In this document: one piece after another, positions 9,320 to 15,982 of the stretch
How the letters are laid out: the number at the start of each line of letters is the position of its first letter
Position numbering within the stretch: position 1 is the stretch's first letter
Position numbers and translations under genes: made by a program
Virus record (IMG/VR): IMGVR_UViG_3300025449_000040
Location: 1-29,556 of that record
Direction: 5' to 3' (one strand)
DNA length: 29,556 bases
Source: a virus
The notes under the pieces: model-generated
Told to the model about the DNA's origin: nothing
Seen by the model: only the letters and a program-made list of their open reading frames with translations
Databases searched by the model: none

Positions 9320-9407
9320 CACTCCAGTGTTTTGGGTTTTGGCAGTGATAGCGGTAGCGGTCTTCGCACCCTGCTAATAACATAATCAATAAAACGCATA
9401 TTCTCAT
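9243..9407 (-). CDS. Small Cys-rich lipoprotein (54 aa)
   Basis: ATG at 9407 to TGA at 9245-9243. The product starts MRICVLLIMLLAGC, a short signal with lipobox LAGC (Cys14), followed by EDRYRYHCQNPKHWSDDDCK and then PPLCVATQTC. Four more cysteines after the lipid-attachment residue suggest disulphides in the periplasm. Its start overlaps the stop of the preceding gene (ATGA), and its 3' half overlaps the holin start. From memory, tiny phage lipoproteins with 'CEDRYRYxCQ' and 'CKPP' text occur next to lysis genes, usually unannotated. The role is unknown; superinfection exclusion or lysis control are only guesses. Confidence 0.75.
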   Translation of the reverse strand: MRICVLLIMLLAGCEDRYRYHCQNPKHWSDDDCKPPLCVATQTCPEYFRPNAKP

Positions 9408-9595
9408 TTCTCTTTCTGAGCCTCAAGTTCTTTTTTAAGTTTCTCAATTCTCTTTAAATCGTGTGCAATCAATATCCGCTCTTGCTGAATATCCATGTAC
9501 AAAAATCCCAAGACGGGAAGAATCAAAACAAATAACAACGCTAATATGATTATCGTTATTACATACCCCCATGTGCCATCCGATTTATTGCCCAC
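9404..9595 (-). CDS. Small membrane protein with coiled-coil tail (63 aa)
   Basis: The open frame reaches back to a TTG at 9658, but a GTG at 9595 has a good AGGA site 5 bases upstream and gives a sensible product: a short polar N-terminus (GNKSDGTWG), one hydrophobic segment (YVITIIILALLFVLILPVLG, with a few more hydrophobic residues after it) and a charged helical tail (LKRIEKLKKELEAQKEK). The longer version would add a stretch overlapping the previous gene by about 100 bases without typical protein character. It lies inside the lysis cassette, between a larger membrane protein and the lipoprotein, to which it is coupled by ATGA. It could be a holin partner or antiholin; there is no direct evidence. 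Confidence 0.6.
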   Translation of the reverse strand: MGNKSDGTWGYVITIIILALLFVLILPVLGFLYMDIQQERILIAHDLKRIEKLKKELEAQKEK

Positions 9596-10206
9596 ATCAG
9601 TCCTGCCATATAAATTGCCACTATGATCACCGCCACTGTGCAAGCACTCATAAACCAAGCCCTGTCAGCCATCTCCCTAGCATCTGCTTCTTTCTGTCTT
9701 TTCTTTCTAAGCTCGGCTTGTCTAGCCATTTCTTGTTTTGTCTTTACAGTCCCGATCATCTCATTGACCCGGCTATATAAATTCTTTAACTCCGGCGGAA
9801 CATGGTAAATCATATACTCCGTCAGGTTAACACGCATTTCTTCTAATTGAGTTTTAGCCATTACCAATCGAATCGCTATCTCATACGTCTCACCGTCCGG
9901 GTCATAGATCTTCTCTATCCGCTCCTCCTCAGTTCTTATAGCATCTGCACAAGCTTTGTAATTTCTAAAAAAAGCTACCAGCTTATCCCCAATCTCAGTG
10001 TAAATGGCTTGCTCATCAAACTTAACCTTCTCAGCCTTCTTCGGTCTTATGTCTTGCAGAGTTTTCTGTTCTTTCTTTGGCTCTGCAAATAAGGATGTGA
10101 TCCATCCCCATAAACCCGTTACCTCTTTACCTATCTGCTTGACTTCACCAATTGTCTTTTGTACATCTTTTACAAGCGCCTTGCCTTCGTTGTACATACT
10201 GCACAA
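9559..10206 (-). CDS. Helical membrane-anchored protein of the lysis region (215 aa from TTG)
   Basis: The product is mostly helical and charged (coiled coil about 60-190) with one C-terminal membrane segment (SACTVAVIIVAIYMAGLMWA) just before the end. The only ATG near the front is at 10197; a TTG at 10206 has AGGGG 8 bases upstream. The frame stays open further upstream to about 10270 and encodes a hydrophobic, helix-like segment (FLLLFQAANAAFAGVKEL) that looks like real protein, so the true start may be a rare codon such as the ATT at 10263, right after the oxygenase stop. I recall comparable proteins ending 'RQ-x-ELRKKR...W' plus a TM in environmental phages, without a function. Confidence 0.65.
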   Translation of the reverse strand: MCSMYNEGKALVKDVQKTIGEVKQIGKEVTGLWGWITSLFAEPKKEQKTLQDIRPKKAEKVKFDEQAIYTEIGDKLVAFFRNYKACADAIRTEEERIEKIYDPDGETYEIAIRLVMAKTQLEEMRVNLTEYMIYHVPPELKNLYSRVNEMIGTVKTKQEMARQAELRKKRQKEADAREMADRAWFMSACTVAVIIVAIYMAGLMWAINRMAHGGM

Positions 10207-10264
10207 CTCTTTGACCCCTGCAAAAGCAGCATTGGCAGCCTGGAAAAGAAGTAAGAATTCAATT

Positions 10265-10810
10265 TTATCTAAACCTCGGTCCTGATAACCACATAGTTGA
10301 AGAATACCTTACACCTTTTGTGACTGGCGTAACTCTGTGTTCTAGCACAGAAGGAAATGCAATAAGCGAACCTTTTTTAAGTTCTGGTGTAAATTCACCA
10401 TAAAGACGAATTTGTAATTCGCCCCCTTCAAACTCGCTAGGGTCATTCATTAAACAAATAACCGTAATTTTTCGATCTGTAGGCGCACCCGACAAAGGGA
10501 AATTATCAACGTGCCAATTGTATTTTTGATTGATACCGTACTCTGCAAATTGCACAGCTTCATGGTCATTAACTTCCCAACCCCAACTACAATCCACGTT
10601 TGCCAAAAGCGCATATTTATACATCATATGCCCAAACCAATTTTCTTTATCAGAAAATCTAATAGTTGTATTGCGTTGAGAGTGGTCTACGTTATCTGAC
10701 TTGATACCCATAGTAGCGTTTCTTGTTGGTAAAAGCATGTACTCTGCAAATGCCTTATCGCAATCCTCAATAGATGCTTGACCTAAATACCAAATGGGTA
10801 AATGCGACAT
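10265..10810 (-). CDS. 2-oxoglutarate/Fe(II)-dependent dioxygenase, prolyl-4-hydroxylase-like
   Basis: 181 aa, close to the size of one catalytic double-stranded beta-helix domain. The iron-binding triad is visible: HVD (His100, Asp102) in 'NWHVDNF' and the distal His158 in 'FPSVLEHRVTPV', followed by Arg168 (KGVRYS) for the 2OG carboxylate. 'EFEGGEL' (126-132) is the usual strand before it. The substrate is unknown. Such enzymes are common in environmental phages and could hydroxylate a virion or host protein. It sits between tail-fibre accessory genes and the lysis block, downstream of a 72-aa gene. Family call is firm. Confidence 0.88.
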   Translation of the reverse strand: MSHLPIWYLGQASIEDCDKAFAEYMLLPTRNATMGIKSDNVDHSQRNTTIRFSDKENWFGHMMYKYALLANVDCSWGWEVNDHEAVQFAEYGINQKYNWHVDNFPLSGAPTDRKITVICLMNDPSEFEGGELQIRLYGEFTPELKKGSLIAFPSVLEHRVTPVTKGVRYSSTMWLSGPRFR

Positions 10811-10813
10811 AAT

Positions 10814-11032
10814 TTATTCTGGTAATTTAATGGCTTGTAAATCGCTAGTGCTTGTGGCATTAGAAATAGCAGTTCGGTCAGAATTCAATTGCGCTAAAAA
10901 AGTTGCATCATCTGGGGTGTTAGTAATACCTACCAAAGTATTCGCAGCTCTTTCTTTGGCAACTGAAACTGCAGCGGCGTTATAACGTTCCAAATGAATA
11001 GCTTTGGCTTTATTTAAATTAACGGTGATCAT
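10814..11032 (-). CDS. Small helical protein, possible tail-fibre accessory (72 aa)
   Basis: The product (N-terminus MITVNLNKAKAIHLERYNAA) is predicted all helical with two or three helices and a central 'NTPDDATFLAQL' turn. Similar short proteins starting 'I-x-V-N-L-x-K-A-K-x-I' occur next to tail fibre genes and may act as assembly helpers, as I recall. The start overlaps the stop of the preceding 103-aa gene by 4 bases. No catalytic motif is present. Confidence 0.6.
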   Translation of the reverse strand: MITVNLNKAKAIHLERYNAAAVSVAKERAANTLVGITNTPDDATFLAQLNSDRTAISNATSTSDLQAIKLPE

Positions 11033-11340
11033 TGTATTTGCTCCTCTTTTCTAAGAATTGGCGTATTGTCAGAAGTCCAACCACTTATAGCGTAATATGA
11101 ACCGTAGCCATAATTAGCACCTGCTCCGTGTGGTTGAGAAAAATCTGCCTCCCATGCCGCAAGATACATTGCATCTGCCCCCGTTGGTACATCTGCTTTA
11201 TTCATAATAATATAAGGCACTGATGGCGGTACATCTTTTAAAGCAATTTGCTCTACGGTTAGTCCGCAATTCATATTTGGGTATATAACGACTATTTCAC
11301 CTTCTAGCGTTTGATGTGGGTAAACAATTACTTGGTCCAT
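11029..11340 (-). CDS. Tail-fibre-associated conserved protein (103 aa)
   Basis: Begins 'MDQVIVYPHQTLEGEIVVIY', with 'LTVEQIALKDVPPSVPYIIM' after it, and ends in a Gly/Tyr-rich section (GAGANYGYGSYY). The 'A-x-K-D-V-P-x-x-x-P-Y-x-I' text is familiar from short proteins placed after tail fibre genes, some annotated as fibre assembly proteins. A good AAAAGGA site precedes the ATG. It follows the collagen-like fibre gene and is coupled to the 72-aa gene. Function unproven. Confidence 0.6.
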   Translation of the reverse strand: MDQVIVYPHQTLEGEIVVIYPNMNCGLTVEQIALKDVPPSVPYIIMNKADVPTGADAMYLAAWEADFSQPHGAGANYGYGSYYAISGWTSDNTPILRKEEQIQ

Positions 11341-11355
11341 TTTGTATCCTTTTAA

Positions 11356-12510
11356 TTAAGCAAATGCTGCCATACTATACGCTGCTGGAACTTGTACGTA
11401 TGCTCCAGTAACTCCCGCATTTCCAACTTGTACAGAACTTGTACTTGGGTTTTGAAACAAACCAATTGCAGGGGTATTATTAATACCATAACCTGATGCC
11501 ACTACAGCAGGGGTACCAGATAAACTTGTTAAAAAAGTAACTGTATATGTAGCGCTAGAAACTGAAACGCTAGCCACATTAAGTGTATTTATGATAGTCC
11601 CTGAAGAATCAAAGTATGCCCATGCTCTTAGCGTATTATTTCCAGAAGGTCCAGTTGGCCCAGTTGGTCCAGTCGGCCCGGTAGGACCTGTTCCACCAGG
11701 AGAACCTGTAGGTCCAGTAGGTCCAGGAGAACCTGTTGGTCCAGTAGGTCCAGTAGGTCCAGTAGGTCCAGTAGGTCCAGTAGGGCCTGATATACCCACA
11801 GACCAAGTTCCATCACCTCTTAAGAAATTTCCACTAGACGGCGTACCCGTTACAACTGGAATAGCTGTTGAGCTGCTAACCAATGTTCCAGATATTGGTA
11901 ATGTTACGTTTGTAGCCGCTGTTGCTGTTAATGTTGTGTTGTATGCACCAGAAGTGGTTAAGTTACCACCTAAAGTAATTGTTTTAGATCCATTGTTTAC
12001 CCCTGTTCCGCCGTAAGTAGGGCCAATAATTCCAGCATTCCAAGTGCCTGTCGTGACCGTTCCAAGCGTTATGGTACCAGGTAAATAATTACTTAGAGTA
12101 TAAAAACCTGCGCCATTTCCTGTAACGTTTGACGCGTCGCAAAAACATTGCGTTGTTGTATTAGCAACTACGTTAAAAGATTGTGAACCACCCGTTGCGG
12201 ACATGGTTACTGTTTGTCCAGTTAAATTAACAACCGTATAAAGCTTATTTACTAAAGGCGCAACGATTGTTACTGTAGAGCTAGGCGTACCTGTAAACAC
12301 CAAAACAGCATTACGCTGATCGTCTAATGTGCCGTTAAAGTTAGTAAGTGTGTATGTGGTTAAACCAGTTAAACTAACCGCCCCCACGCCGGTAATAGCT
12401 TGCTCCAGTAAAGTACCTATGTTGGTATTTGTAGTTTGACCCCATGTACCGGACTGATCTCCCGTGCCCATTAAAGCTAGTTTTAGAGATGTTGAGTATG
12501 TAGTTGACAT
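11356..12510 (-). CDS. Tail fibre with collagen-like segment (384 aa)
   Basis: The N-terminal region ([20 protein letters not shown], about residues 14-33) is typical of phage tail fibre proteins; 'LNDYE'-type or repeat beta segments follow (about 40-200). About residues 240-289 are some 16 Gly-X-Y triplets, mostly GPT, which should form a collagen-like trimeric rod. The C-terminal ~95 residues (from [13 protein letters not shown]) form a beta-rich tip with 'YVQVPAAYS', plausibly the receptor-binding head. Strong site and ATG at 12510. The gene follows the 20-residue-repeat protein and precedes two small accessory genes. Trimeric fibre role is inferred from sequence style. Confidence 0.82.
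   Translation of the reverse strand: MSTTYSTSLKLALMGTGDQSGTWGQTTNTNIGTLLEQAITGVGAVSLTGLTTYTLTNFNGTLDDQRNAVLVFTGTPSSTVTIVAPLVNKLYTVVNLTGQTVTMSATGGSQSFNVVANTTTQCFCDASNVTGNGAGFYTLSNYLPGTITLGTVTTGTWNAGIIGPTYGGTGVNNGSKTITLGGNLTTSGAYNTTLTATAATNVTLPISGTLVSSSTAIPVVTGTPSSGNFLRGDGTWSVGISGPTGPTGPTGPTGPTGPTGSPGPTGPTGSPGGTGPTGPTGPTGPTGPSGNNTLRAWAYFDSSGTIINTLNVASVSVSSATYTVTFLTSLSGTPAVVASGYGINNTPAIGLFQNPSTSSVQVGNAGVTGAYVQVPAAYSMAAFA
11644..11790 (-). repeat. Tandem 9-base repeats encoding Gly-Pro-Thr triplets
   Basis: On the plus strand the unit is close to 'ccagtaggt', repeated with third-base drift across the collagen-like part of the fibre gene. The copies at 11741-11790 are nearly identical, so copy number could change by slippage or recombination, altering rod length. 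Confidence 0.85.
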
Positions 12511-12519
12511 GATAAGTCC

Positions 12520-13521
12520 TTACTGGGTATTATTTATTAAAGTCCAAGGGGTTGTTTCAGAGTCGTTTATATTGTTCCAAATAACAATAGGCGTTAATCC
12601 AAGTGGCGTGTTTATGGTTGTTGTAATGCTGATTGACCCAGCAAATGGAGCCATACCAAACATAAAGTCCCCAGGCATTGCGTAGCCTGTAACCGTAACA
12701 ATTTTACCACCCCATATTGGGTCTTGTACATCTGAAATTGTTGACCATCCCCTGGTTTGGGTTGATTCCAGAATAGATAAAGCCTCAATAATGCTTGCCT
12801 GAAACGCAGAATTGACTGTATTGCTATCGGCTGAGCTTATAGATTCAGATACATTGAATGGGAATACAAACGGAGCGACATAAGAATCACCAGATGTAAC
12901 CGCCTCTATTGTTGCAAAGAAATAAGCTGACCCAATTGTCTCTTGATCTGCACTTGTTACCGCCTCTACGATACCGAAATAGAAAACATCCTGCTCTGAG
13001 TCTGTATTGTTAGCTGTTAGTGCTTCTGTGATCGCCTCTTTAAACTGGGCAGCAAATAACTGTGTATCGGCGGGTGAGAGGTTTTCACTGATGGATTCTA
13101 AGAACGCACTGATCTGAGTGCTGGAGTCGGCGATTGTTGTGGCTTCGGTCCTAGTCAGGTTGAACTGGGCGGCTATAGACTCTGTCTCGGCACTTGTTAG
13201 GGCTTCGGTGAGCGATGTTAAGAACTGCGCTGTAATGGTCGGTGTGTCTGCAGAAGTCCAGGCTTCAGTGATTGAGTCTAGATATGCAGATGTTTGAGTG
13301 CTTGAGTCCGCCTGAGAGATACCCTCGACTATGCCCTCGTAGAAGACATCGACTTCGGAATCGGTATTGTTAGACGTTAAAACCTCCGTGATGGAGGTCA
13401 GGAAAGCTGCAGTATCGACGTAGTTGTCGCCTAGTCCCGAGTCTTCAGTAATGGATAGGGGATAGTAATTCCCGCCAAGCGCAGCGAAGGGTGACTGAGC
13501 AAAAGCGGAAATTCCATACAT
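12520..13521 (-). CDS. Virion protein with twelve-fold 20-residue repeats (333 aa)
   Basis: After a short start (MYGISAFAQSPFAALGG), residues 24-243 divide exactly into eleven 20-residue units, with a broken twelfth to about 253. The approximate pattern is I-T-E-A-L-T-S-A-D-x-x-T-x-x-A-x-F-x-x-S. The Glu at position 3 is kept in all units. The C-terminal 70 residues (DPIWGGKIVTVTGYAMPGDF onward) are beta-rich and different. Two copies (units 2 and 8) share 'NNTDSE-x-DVFY', a sign of an older larger duplication. The place between small genes and the collagen-like fibre suggests a tail appendage or baseplate component. I do not know a named family. Confidence 0.7.
   Translation of the reverse strand: MYGISAFAQSPFAALGGNYYPLSITEDSGLGDNYVDTAAFLTSITEVLTSNNTDSEVDVFYEGIVEGISQADSSTQTSAYLDSITEAWTSADTPTITAQFLTSLTEALTSAETESIAAQFNLTRTEATTIADSSTQISAFLESISENLSPADTQLFAAQFKEAITEALTANNTDSEQDVFYFGIVEAVTSADQETIGSAYFFATIEAVTSGDSYVAPFVFPFNVSESISSADSNTVNSAFQASIIEALSILESTQTRGWSTISDVQDPIWGGKIVTVTGYAMPGDFMFGMAPFAGSISITTTINTPLGLTPIVIWNNINDSETTPWTLINNTQ
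12793..13452 (-). repeat. Eleven 60-base coding repeats (20-aa period)
   Basis: The repeats were read from the protein: units begin at residues 24, 44, 64 and so on up to 224 with no insertions or deletions. DNA copies have drifted, so the regularity is held at protein level. The two 'NNTDSE' units lie near 12960-13030 and 13320-13390. Confidence 0.8.
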
Positions 13522-13523
13522 GA

Positions 13524-13691
13524 TTAGCTTGCTGTGGTTTCAGCAGGTGGTGTGTTATTGGCGGCGGGCTGTTGTGCCTGCACTTCCTTATTGACCAACT
13601 CGACGATTTGGAATACCTCTTGGAACGGCTTTGTCCCAATGTAAGACATGATTGCGTTAAGGGTTTGTACGGATAGTTTTATTTCTTGCAT
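13524..13691 (-). CDS. Small conserved protein (55 aa)
   Basis: The frame extends to a TTG at 13721, but the ATG at 13691 has AGGG 7 bases upstream and removes the overlap with the preceding gene, so it is chosen. The product starts MQEIKLSVQTLNAIMSYIGT, continues KPFQEVFQIVELVNKE and ends in a Gln/Ala/Pro/Thr tail. It is one helical domain with a flexible end. I recall similar 'L-x-x-L-N-x-I-x-x-Y-I-G-x-x-P-F-x-E-V' peptides in environmental phages; function unknown. Confidence 0.6.
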   Translation of the reverse strand: MQEIKLSVQTLNAIMSYIGTKPFQEVFQIVELVNKEVQAQQPAANNTPPAETTAS

Positions 13692-13692
13692 A

Positions 13693-13887
13693 TTAATTCC
13701 CTGTAGGTTGGTTAAGTTCAATGTATCGCAGTAATACCACGACCACGGAAATTATAATGCCCACTAACATCTGGTGAACAGGAGTCAGCGGAAAGACAAA
13801 TAAGAAACCCTGCATCACGGACAGCACCGCAATAAACAACGCCCAAAGAACGTGCTTGTCTTTTAATAGTGTGGTGAGTTGGTTCAT
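13693..13887 (-). CDS. Two-transmembrane small protein, possible holin (64 aa)
   Basis: Residues about 12-32 (HVLWALFIAVLSVMQGFLFV) and 37-54 (VHQMLVGIIISVVVVLLRY) form two membrane segments with a short 'PLTP' turn; both ends are short. This size and hairpin topology suit a class II or III holin, although the gene sits among tail fibres rather than with the endolysin. The start is coupled to the preceding 81-aa gene by ATGA. The window's other holin candidate is at 8927-9319. Confidence 0.55.
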   Translation of the reverse strand: MNQLTTLLKDKHVLWALFIAVLSVMQGFLFVFPLTPVHQMLVGIIISVVVVLLRYIELNQPTGN

Positions 13888-14129
13888 GGTTTAGCTTGTT
13901 GAGCTTGGTAAGCTGATATTACTTCTTGTGTCCATACTGCCGCACTGATTGCGGGTACGGGTGCTGGATCTGTTGCCGCCGCAGTATCCCCTGGGTGTCT
14001 AACCCAACGGCTAAAGTTTCTTGCAATCTCAACACCGTCTTTGGTGATGATCTCTGCTTGACGTACCTGGATAGATCCGTCTTCTAAAACTTCTGTTTTG
14101 TCGATTGTTGTGCGTGATGATAATGTCAT
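13884..14129 (-). CDS. Fibre-linked small protein, paralogue A (81 aa)
   Basis: Clearly homologous to the 86-aa protein at 14695-14955: by eye about 85% of aligned residues match, including 'IDKTEVLEDG', 'IQVRQAEIITKDGVEIARNF' and 'RWVRHPGDTAA'. Each copy directly follows a fibre-tip gene, which suggests a fibre-specific assembly helper or tip component. Known phage proteins with 'V-L-E-D-G-x-I-Q-V-R' text also sit beside fibres, from memory. No catalytic residues are apparent. Confidence 0.7.
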   Translation of the reverse strand: MTLSSRTTIDKTEVLEDGSIQVRQAEIITKDGVEIARNFSRWVRHPGDTAAATDPAPVPAISAAVWTQEVISAYQAQQAKP

Positions 14130-14138
14130 TTTGACTCC

Positions 14139-14693
14139 TTAGAATGTTGCTTGGTATGTAAATTGAAATGGGTATGTATAGTTGTTACTCCAAGCAATAG
14201 CTACCCCACTATTCCCTGAAATATTGCCTGTTGTAGCACCACCTGCAAACCATCCAATATATGTAGTTCCAGTATACGCAGATTCTCTAACGGTAAAAGT
14301 AATTTGCCCTTTAGACGCATTTGAGTTTCCGCCAATAGTGAACGGCAATCCTGATAAGTTTAGTATTCCAGAAGCGGTTCCTGCATTTGTAATTGTTATT
14401 TGACCATTAATATATATCATTTGCCCAACTTTTACATAGTATCCAGTACTTGTATAGCTTGTTAGAGAACCACCTGCTGGACCTGCAATTGGAGTCCAAG
14501 TCCCTGTCTCATAATCATTGAGCGTACTGTTTATAGCGGCACTACTATTGTTAAATACTATTCCATTAGTACCAGTAGCAAAGGTTAAATTGCCACTTAG
14601 CTGACCGCCCGTCAAAGGCAAAGCCGCAGTAGACTGTGTTGTTGAGTCACTAAACGTAATTGATGCGGATGATCCCCCAATAACTGTTGTCAT
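14139..14693 (-). CDS. Short tail fibre / receptor-binding protein, copy A (184 aa)
   Basis: Begins MTTVIGGSSASITFSDSTTQ, then a leader of beta turns and the conserved hinge 'NSTLNDYETGTWTP' (about 57-70), followed by a beta-rich head containing 'YYVKVGQMIYINGQI' and ending 'FQFTYQATF'. The hinge is shared with the 197-aa fibre upstream; the heads differ. This is the pattern of interchangeable receptor-binding tips. It is followed by its small partner (81 aa). Confidence 0.75.
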   Translation of the reverse strand: MTTVIGGSSASITFSDSTTQSTAALPLTGGQLSGNLTFATGTNGIVFNNSSAAINSTLNDYETGTWTPIAGPAGGSLTSYTSTGYYVKVGQMIYINGQITITNAGTASGILNLSGLPFTIGGNSNASKGQITFTVRESAYTGTTYIGWFAGGATTGNISGNSGVAIAWSNNYTYPFQFTYQATF

Positions 14694-14694
14694 A

Positions 14695-14955
14695 TTAAAC
14701 TCCTATAGGTCTTTGTGCCGCTTGTGCCGCCTGATAAGCTGAGACTACTTCGGATGTCCATACTGCACTAGCTATTGCAGGTACTGGAGCAGGATCAGAT
14801 TGAGCAGCAGTGTCACCGGGGTGACGTACCCAACGATGAAAGTTTCTTGCAATCTCAACACCATCTTTGGTAATGATTTCTGCTTGGCGTACTTGAATAG
14901 TGCCGTCTTCTAGCACTTCTGTTTTGTCGATAATTGTGTTTGATGCGAGTGTCAT
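14695..14955 (-). CDS. Fibre-linked small protein, paralogue B (86 aa)
   Basis: Paralogue of the 81-aa protein at 13884-14129 (shared 'DKTEVLEDG', 'KDGVEIARNF', 'RWVRHPGDTAA', 'SDPAPVPAI'-like text), with a slightly longer Ala/Gln tail. It lies between two fibre genes in the repeated order fibre then small protein. The ATG at 14955 follows AAGGAG. Confidence 0.7.
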   Translation of the reverse strand: MTLASNTIIDKTEVLEDGTIQVRQAEIITKDGVEIARNFHRWVRHPGDTAAQSDPAPVPAIASAVWTSEVVSAYQAAQAAQRPIGV

Positions 14956-14964
14956 TGTGACTCC

Positions 14965-15558
14965 TTAGAATTGAGCTTTGTATACCATTGTTATGATAAA
15001 TCTTTTACCGCTTACTGTTGCATTTGATAATTGTGCAAAATTTGAATTTGCAATTGTCATGGTAGATGAGTTAGTTGTATTTTCAAAATAAAGTGCAGTT
15101 GCGGTATAACTTGAATAACCAACATAACCATTTGCATAATTTGTACTGACAAATGGCATACTAAATTGAGCATTTGAACCATTGGAATTTGATGGATATG
15201 TAATATCGCAAGAAGCAAAAACCATATTGCCAATTTTTGTATAAAAAGCAAATTGATTTGTAATTGTCAATCCTGCTCCACTTACATCCGTTGGTGTCCA
15301 AGTCCCTGTCTCATAGTCATTAAGCGTACTATTTGTAAGAGCAGAAGAGTTGTTAAAGGTTATACCCGCATTAGAACCAAACCCTATCGTATTTGCAAAC
15401 GTAACCTTCTGACTATTATCTATCGTTATTGCAGTAGTTGCCGTACCACCTGAAGTGGTCGTAGCTAGTTGTAAAGTTCCATCGTTACCAGCGGTATAGA
15501 CTAGACCCGTTGTGCCACTTGACACGCCATTGTCCGCCTTGAGAATATTGGATGACAT
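14965..15558 (-). CDS. Short tail fibre / receptor-binding protein, copy B (197 aa)
   Basis: The leader (SSGTTGLVYTAGNDGTLQLA, then ITIDNSQKVTF) is shared in style with the 322-aa fibre; the hinge 'NSTLNDYETGTWTP' matches the 184-aa fibre, and 'FYTKIGNMVFASCDITYPS' continues into a beta-rich head. No S74 chaperone or enzyme motif is present. The gene lies just after the HNH endonuclease, 1 base from its stop, and before an 86-aa partner. Likely a fibre tip or short fibre. Confidence 0.75.
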   Translation of the reverse strand: MSSNILKADNGVSSGTTGLVYTAGNDGTLQLATTTSGGTATTAITIDNSQKVTFANTIGFGSNAGITFNNSSALTNSTLNDYETGTWTPTDVSGAGLTITNQFAFYTKIGNMVFASCDITYPSNSNGSNAQFSMPFVSTNYANGYVGYSSYTATALYFENTTNSSTMTIANSNFAQLSNATVSGKRFIITMVYKAQF

Positions 15559-15559
15559 A

Positions 15560-15982
15560 TTATGCTACCTTTGCTTCTAGAGCTGTTACTTTTGCTGATA
15601 GTTCTTTTCTTCTTGTTGGAACTTTTAATACTCTGTAAGCATGAAGTCCATTTTCAGACCTTGTGACCCATTCAAGATTATCTACATTGTTATTATGTTT
15701 GTTGCCATCTTTATGATTAACTTGTGGTTTGTTTGATTCATTTTCAATAAACGCTCTTGCAACCAATCTATGCACACTTTGATTGCTTTTTACACCATCA
15801 ATACAAAAAGAAACAGTTAAATAACCACTTTTACTTTTGCCTGCTTTCAAAATAGTTGATGGGTTAACTTTTGAACCCCCACAATAATGATTAACCATTC
15901 TTTCAATAGAACGAACATTTCCTAAATTACTAACTTCGTAATGCGTTTCAAATCCTGCACATGGATGCCATATTTCGTTCAT
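15560..15982 (-). CDS. NUMOD4/HNH homing endonuclease with fibre-derived C-terminus
   Basis: 140 aa. The N-terminus 'IWHPCAGFETHYEVSNLGNV' followed by RS is a NUMOD4-type DNA-binding motif; 'VHRLVARAF' (70-78), 'VNHKDGN' (88-94) and 'NNVDNLEWVT' (98-107) form the HNH nuclease core, with His90 and Asp92 in place. The last residues 'ELSAKVTALEAKV' (127-139) match the end of the upstream fibre 'ELSAQVTALQAKV', so the gene seems to have landed at the fibre's 3' end and carries a copied coiled-coil tail. The ATG overlaps the fibre stop (ATGA). Base content looks AT-rich. Confidence 0.9.
   Translation of the reverse strand: MNEIWHPCAGFETHYEVSNLGNVRSIERMVNHYCGGSKVNPSTILKAGKSKSGYLTVSFCIDGVKSNQSVHRLVARAFIENESNKPQVNHKDGNKHNNNVDNLEWVTRSENGLHAYRVLKVPTRRKELSAKVTALEAKVA

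Noticed and set aside
9596-9658. TTG start at 9658 for the small membrane protein
   Set aside because: The extra 21 residues lie wholly within the upstream gene and have no protein-like character; the GTG at 9595 has a better ribosome site.
11591-12016. 141-codon plus-strand open frame rich in Gly-Pro-Val
   Set aside because: It is the mirror of the collagen-like repeats; the complement of GPT codons gives GPV-like triplets. The minus-strand fibre has a proper start, ribosome site and flanking domains.
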